DNA from: Desulfobacterales bacterium
GTDB taxonomy: Bacteria > Desulfobacterota > Desulfobacteria > Desulfobacterales > Desulfobacteraceae
Direction: 5' to 3'
DNA: 6,764 bases
NCBI GenBank assembly: GCA_022361135.1
Contig: JAKSBM010000738.1
Span: forward strand, 1-6,764
The notes beneath the pieces are model-generated. The model saw only the letters and a list, made by a program, of their open reading frames with translations. It did not search any database and was not told where the DNA came from. Positions 5,764 to 6,764 of this stretch are shown in pieces (positions within the stretch are counted from its first letter, which is position 1; the number at the start of each line of letters is the position of its first letter). The position numbers were made by a program, and so were the translations under genes.

Positions 5764-6764
5764 TTATTCAAATATTTTTTCGTCGGCGGCACCGGCTTCG
5801 GCTGCGTCCAATTCCATGTCCCGGATCTTTCCAGCTTCCCGGTTTTTCCAGTATTCCTTATACCATTCATTGGCGATGATCATGGACATGACCTCGTTGG
5901 TGCCGGTCCAGATGGAGGCCAGGCGCAGGTCCCTGTGGATGCGTTCCACCGGATAGATGTTGGTGTAGCCGATGCCGCCCATGACCTGCATGGCGTTGTG
6001 AACCGCTTTCTGGCAGGATTCGGTGACGAATTTTTTGGATTCCGAAACCAGGCGGCGTACGGTTTTGGGGTGGACGTTTTCGTCCACGGCCCGGGCCGTG
6101 GTGTAGATCATGGAGCGGGAGGCATCCAAAAGGGTGGCCGCCTCGGCCACCTGGAAGGAAACCCCCTGGAAGGCTGCCACGGGTCGGCCGAATGCCTTGC
6201 GTTTGGTGGTGTAGGCCGTGGCCACATCCAGGGCGGGGATGGCTGCGCCGATGGTCATGGCGGCGGTGCCCAGCCGTTCCGGGATCATCATGGTGTTGAA
6301 AATTTTCACCCCCTGGTTGAGTTCCCCCAGGAGATTTTCCCTGGGAACCTTCACATCCTTGAAGACCATGCGGGCGGCGCCCCCGCCCCGGCAGCCCATG
6401 AGGCCGTAAAGGTATTCGGTTTTCACCCCTTGGCTGCGGTCCACGATGAAGCATGAGATGCCCTTGTGGGGCTCTGCATGGGGATCGGTGCGGGCATAGA
6501 CCAGGAAGTAATCGGCCCCTTCCCCGCCCACGATGAAGCGCTTCTGGCCGTTGAGGATAAAATGGTCCCCCTTGTCCTGGGCCGTGGTGGTGGTACCGAA
6601 GAAATCCGATCCGCCCCGGGGCTCGGTGAGGCACTCCGCCGCGAACAAATCCCCCCTTAACAGGGGTTTGACATATTTTTCCTTTTGGTCGTCCCTTCCG
6701 TGGAGGACAATGGCGTCGCAGACCAGTTCCGCCCCCACCCCAAAGGTGCAGGCAAAGATATAGA
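5764..6764 (-). CDS. acyl-CoA dehydrogenase, 5' partial (C-terminal 333 residues)
   Basis: A cytoplasmic FAD-dependent enzyme that introduces the alpha-beta double bond into an acyl-CoA and passes electrons to electron-transferring flavoprotein. The frame stays open upstream of the GTG at 6738 (reading YIFACTFG before it), so the gene runs off the right edge. The missing part is the N-terminal helical domain. Visible landmarks: family signature AECLTEPRGGSDFFG; FILNGQKRFIVGG; the middle beta domain ending DVKVPRENLLGE; KAFGRPVAAFQGVSFQVAE of the FAD-binding C-terminal helical domain; and QVMGGIGYTNIYPVERIHRD, then SIWTGTNEV. The catalytic glutamate of medium- and short-chain enzymes (YEGT) is replaced by Thr (codon 5905-5907). 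A Glu in IPERLG (codon 6277-6279) aligns with the base used by isovaleryl-CoA and long-chain enzymes. A charged tail of about 30 residues follows the fold. Substrate chain length is not determined. The transcript appears to end at the hairpins downstream. Confidence 0.93.
   Translation of the reverse strand, partial: YIFACTFGVGAELVCDAIVLHGRDDQKEKYVKPLLRGDLFAAECLTEPRGGSDFFGTTTTAQDKGDHFILNGQKRFIVGGEGADYFLVYARTDPHAEPHKGISCFIVDRSQGVKTEYLYGLMGCRGGGAARMVFKDVKVPRENLLGELNQGVKIFNTMMIPERLGTAAMTIGAAIPALDVATAYTTKRKAFGRPVAAFQGVSFQVAEAATLLDASRSMIYTTARAVDENVHPKTVRRLVSESKKFVTESCQKAVHNAMQVMGGIGYTNIYPVERIHRDLRLASIWTGTNEVMSMIIANEWYKEYWKNREAGKIRDMELDAAEAGAADEKIFE

Noticed and set aside
6736..6738. GTG at 6738 as the start of the acyl-CoA dehydrogenase
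   Set aside because: The frame continues upstream to the window edge with family-like sequence, and the N-terminal domain would be missing.

Overview
The window is a GC-rich stretch of bacterial chromosome with five genes. Two read rightward at the left end. Three read leftward across the rest. The two gene blocks meet tail to tail at about 1688-1740. Both outermost genes run off the window: the left one lacks its N-terminus and the right one lacks its N-terminal part. The gene types (an AcoX-like GGDGT kinase, an acyl-CoA dehydrogenase, a Cache-type hybrid histidine kinase and a branched-chain-amino-acid-type binding protein) and the strong GGG/CCC/CGG/GCC codon preference fit a Gram-negative, fatty-acid-oxidising anaerobe such as a member of the Desulfobacterota. 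That placement is inference from gene content, not from a marker gene.

Layout. Bases 1-1113 (+) encode an ATP-NAD kinase/AcoX-like protein, cut at its 5' end. Bases 1114-1300 are an intergenic gap with an imperfect hairpin. Bases 1301-1687 (+) encode a 128-residue SnoaL/NTF2-fold protein that closely resembles the association (hub) domain of eukaryotic CaMKII. Bases 1688-1740 are a short convergent gap with no clear terminator. Bases 1741-4434 (-) encode an 897-residue membrane hybrid histidine kinase (Cache, HAMP-like linker, PAS, HisKA, HATPase, receiver). Bases 4436-5560 (-) encode a periplasmic type-1 substrate-binding protein, one base upstream of the kinase. Bases 5561-5763 hold two hairpins, one with a U-tract typical of an intrinsic terminator, plus the leader of the binding-protein gene. 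Bases 5764-6764 (-) encode the C-terminal 333 residues of an acyl-CoA dehydrogenase.

How the genes work together. The binding protein and the kinase are almost certainly one translationally linked operon. No permease or ATPase gene lies beside them, so the binding protein probably serves as a ligand receptor for the kinase (as TorT does for TorS or LuxP for LuxQ) rather than as a transporter part. This is the most system-like item in the window. The kinase's own receiver domain implies a phosphorelay, but its HPt or response-regulator partner is not present here. The other three genes look like independent transcription units. I saw no RNA gene, CRISPR array, insertion sequence, attachment site or replication origin.
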